A stretch of DNA of 5,401 nucleotides, from NCBI GenBank assembly GCA_012520835.1, contig JAAYNN010000002.1, positions 1 through 5,401 of the forward strand, written 5' to 3'. Both the position numbers and the translations under genes were made by a program. This DNA is from Dehalococcoidales bacterium (GTDB taxonomy: Bacteria; Chloroflexota; Dehalococcoidia; Dehalococcoidales; UBA5627). Positions 4,427 to 5,401 of the stretch are shown piece by piece; position 1 is the first letter of the stretch; every line of letters starts with the position of its first letter. The notes under the pieces are model-generated. The model had not been told where the DNA came from, did no database searches, and saw only the letters and a program-made list of their open reading frames with translations.

Positions 4427-5401
4427 ATGAAACACCGTATATTTTCGGGGGCGCGCCCCACAGGACGTTTACACATAGGGAACTATCTCGGCGCTTTACA
4501 GAACTGGGTCAAATTGCAGGATGAATATGAATGCGCATATTGCATAGTAGATATCCACGCCCTGACCTCGATGGAAGATACCACTAACCTCCAGCCGAAT
4601 ATACACGAGATGCTTTTAGACTGGCTGGCTGTCGGATTGGACCCGCAAAAGAGCATTCTCTTCGTACAATCGCGTGTTCCTGAAGTTACCGAGCTGACTA
4701 CCCTGCTGGGAATGATTACGCCGTTAAGCTGGCTGTTAAGAGTGCCCACCTTCAAGGAAAAGGTGAAGCTCCAGAAAGAGAATGTGAACTACGGGCTGGT
4801 GGGTTACCCGGTGCTGATGGCATCCGATATCGTTTTATACAAGGCGGATACGGTGCCAGTCGGCGAAGACCAGTTGCCCCACCTCGAGTTGACGAGGGAA
4901 ATCGTGCGTCGTTTCAACTGCCTTTTCGGAGAGACGCTGGTCGAACCGAAAGCCAAGCTGACGGATTTCCCGAATGTACCCGGCCTCGACGGCAAGGGAA
5001 AGATGAGCAAACAGGCCGGCAACCACATCGAAATTGCCATGACGGAAAAGGAAACCGCCGATAGAATCAAGACTGCTTTTACCGACCCCGCCCGCCTGCG
5101 CCGCTCCGACCCGGGACACCCCGAAATCTGCAACATCTATAAAATGCTGGGGCATTTCGATGCCCGGAGCAGAAATGGAATAGACGAGAAATGCCGAAAC
5201 GCTCAAATCGGCTGTGTCGAATGCAAGAACATGCTGATCACAGCTATCAATAATGCCATGAGACCCATCCGCGAAAGAAGATTGGAACTGGAAGCCAACC
5301 CGAAAGCGCTGGAAGGAATCCTGAACGAGGGCGCCGAGCGCGCCAGGGTTATCGCCCAGGATACGATGAAATTGGTACGTAAAAACATGAAGCTGGTGTA
5401 A
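4427..5401 (+). CDS. trpS: Tryptophanyl-tRNA synthetase, iron-sulfur-type cysteine set
   Basis: TrpRS charges tRNA-Trp with tryptophan in two ATP-dependent steps as a class I, homodimeric cytoplasmic enzyme. The 324-residue length is normal for the bacterial form. The HIGH-class motif is HIGN (16-19) in PTGRLHIGNYLGAL, and the second ATP motif is KMSKQ (192-196). LMASDIVLY with D134 fits the tryptophan-recognition segment, and VGEDQLPHLELTREI (145-159) is family-typical. Four C-terminal cysteines, C235, C256, C263 and C266, form C-x20-C-x6-C-x2-C, close to the [4Fe-4S] set described for Thermotoga maritima TrpRS (C-x22-C-x6-C-x2-C as I recall). A cluster near the anticodon-binding region is therefore likely. 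KMSKQ in place of KMSKS is a minor variant. ATG 4427 follows AAAGGAG by four bases, and the TAA stop is the last codon of the window. Transcribed divergently from the ABC operon. Confidence 0.98.
   Translation: MKHRIFSGARPTGRLHIGNYLGALQNWVKLQDEYECAYCIVDIHALTSMEDTTNLQPNIHEMLLDWLAVGLDPQKSILFVQSRVPEVTELTTLLGMITPLSWLLRVPTFKEKVKLQKENVNYGLVGYPVLMASDIVLYKADTVPVGEDQLPHLELTREIVRRFNCLFGETLVEPKAKLTDFPNVPGLDGKGKMSKQAGNHIEIAMTEKETADRIKTAFTDPARLRRSDPGHPEICNIYKMLGHFDARSRNGIDEKCRNAQIGCVECKNMLITAINNAMRPIRERRLELEANPKALEGILNEGAERARVIAQDTMKLVRKNMKLV

Noticed and set aside
4804..5206. Two overlapping long minus-strand open frames inside trpS
   Set aside because: They have no ribosome sites or recognisable domains and lie antisense to a clearly coding, conserved gene.

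Overview
This window looks like bacterial chromosome. The genes have Shine-Dalgarno sites, and sigma70-like promoters are plausible upstream of them. One gene belongs to the bacterial MEP isoprenoid pathway, and the tryptophanyl-tRNA synthetase is of the bacterial type. Two iron-sulfur proteins (IspH, and a TrpRS with a cluster-type cysteine set) suggest an anaerobe. Moderate base composition, a zinc-ribbon/membrane/coiled-coil protein and REP-like intergenic hairpins would fit a Dehalococcoidia-like Chloroflexota genome. That placement is an impression, not something the sequence proves.

Layout, left to right. Positions 1-320 hold no gene. They carry a cluster of hairpin-forming repeats (about 12-190), including two inverted copies of one element with a compensatory base change, and then the ispH promoter. 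ispH (321-1166, +) has a GTG start and is complete. A 174-base AT-rich gap follows. It begins with 21 bases matching 19/21 the 3' end of the permease gene further on, and it ends with a promoter and strong ribosome site for the next gene. That gene (1341-2216, +) encodes a 291-residue protein: zinc ribbon, one membrane helix, a regular coiled coil built of 14-residue repeats, and a C-terminal domain resembling a catalytically degraded transglutaminase-like fold. A 13-bp hairpin (2259-2291) sits between this gene and the convergent ABC operon. Its T-tract is on the minus strand.

The minus-strand operon is a LolD/MacB-type ATPase (3630-4298) followed two bases later by an FtsX/MacB-type permease (2356-3627). 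Together they should form one inner-membrane type VII-like ABC complex of unknown substrate. No adaptor or outer-membrane partner is encoded here. A 128-base divergent promoter region separates this operon from trpS (4427-5401, +), which is complete and ends on the last base of the window. A 24-bp imperfect dyad in that region spans the predicted -35 boxes of both directions.

I see no phage, CRISPR, toxin-antitoxin or insertion-sequence gene, and no clear multi-gene novel system. The items most worth a second look are the structured repeat cluster at the left end, the zinc-ribbon/coiled-coil protein, the cysteine set in TrpRS, and the symmetric divergent promoter.
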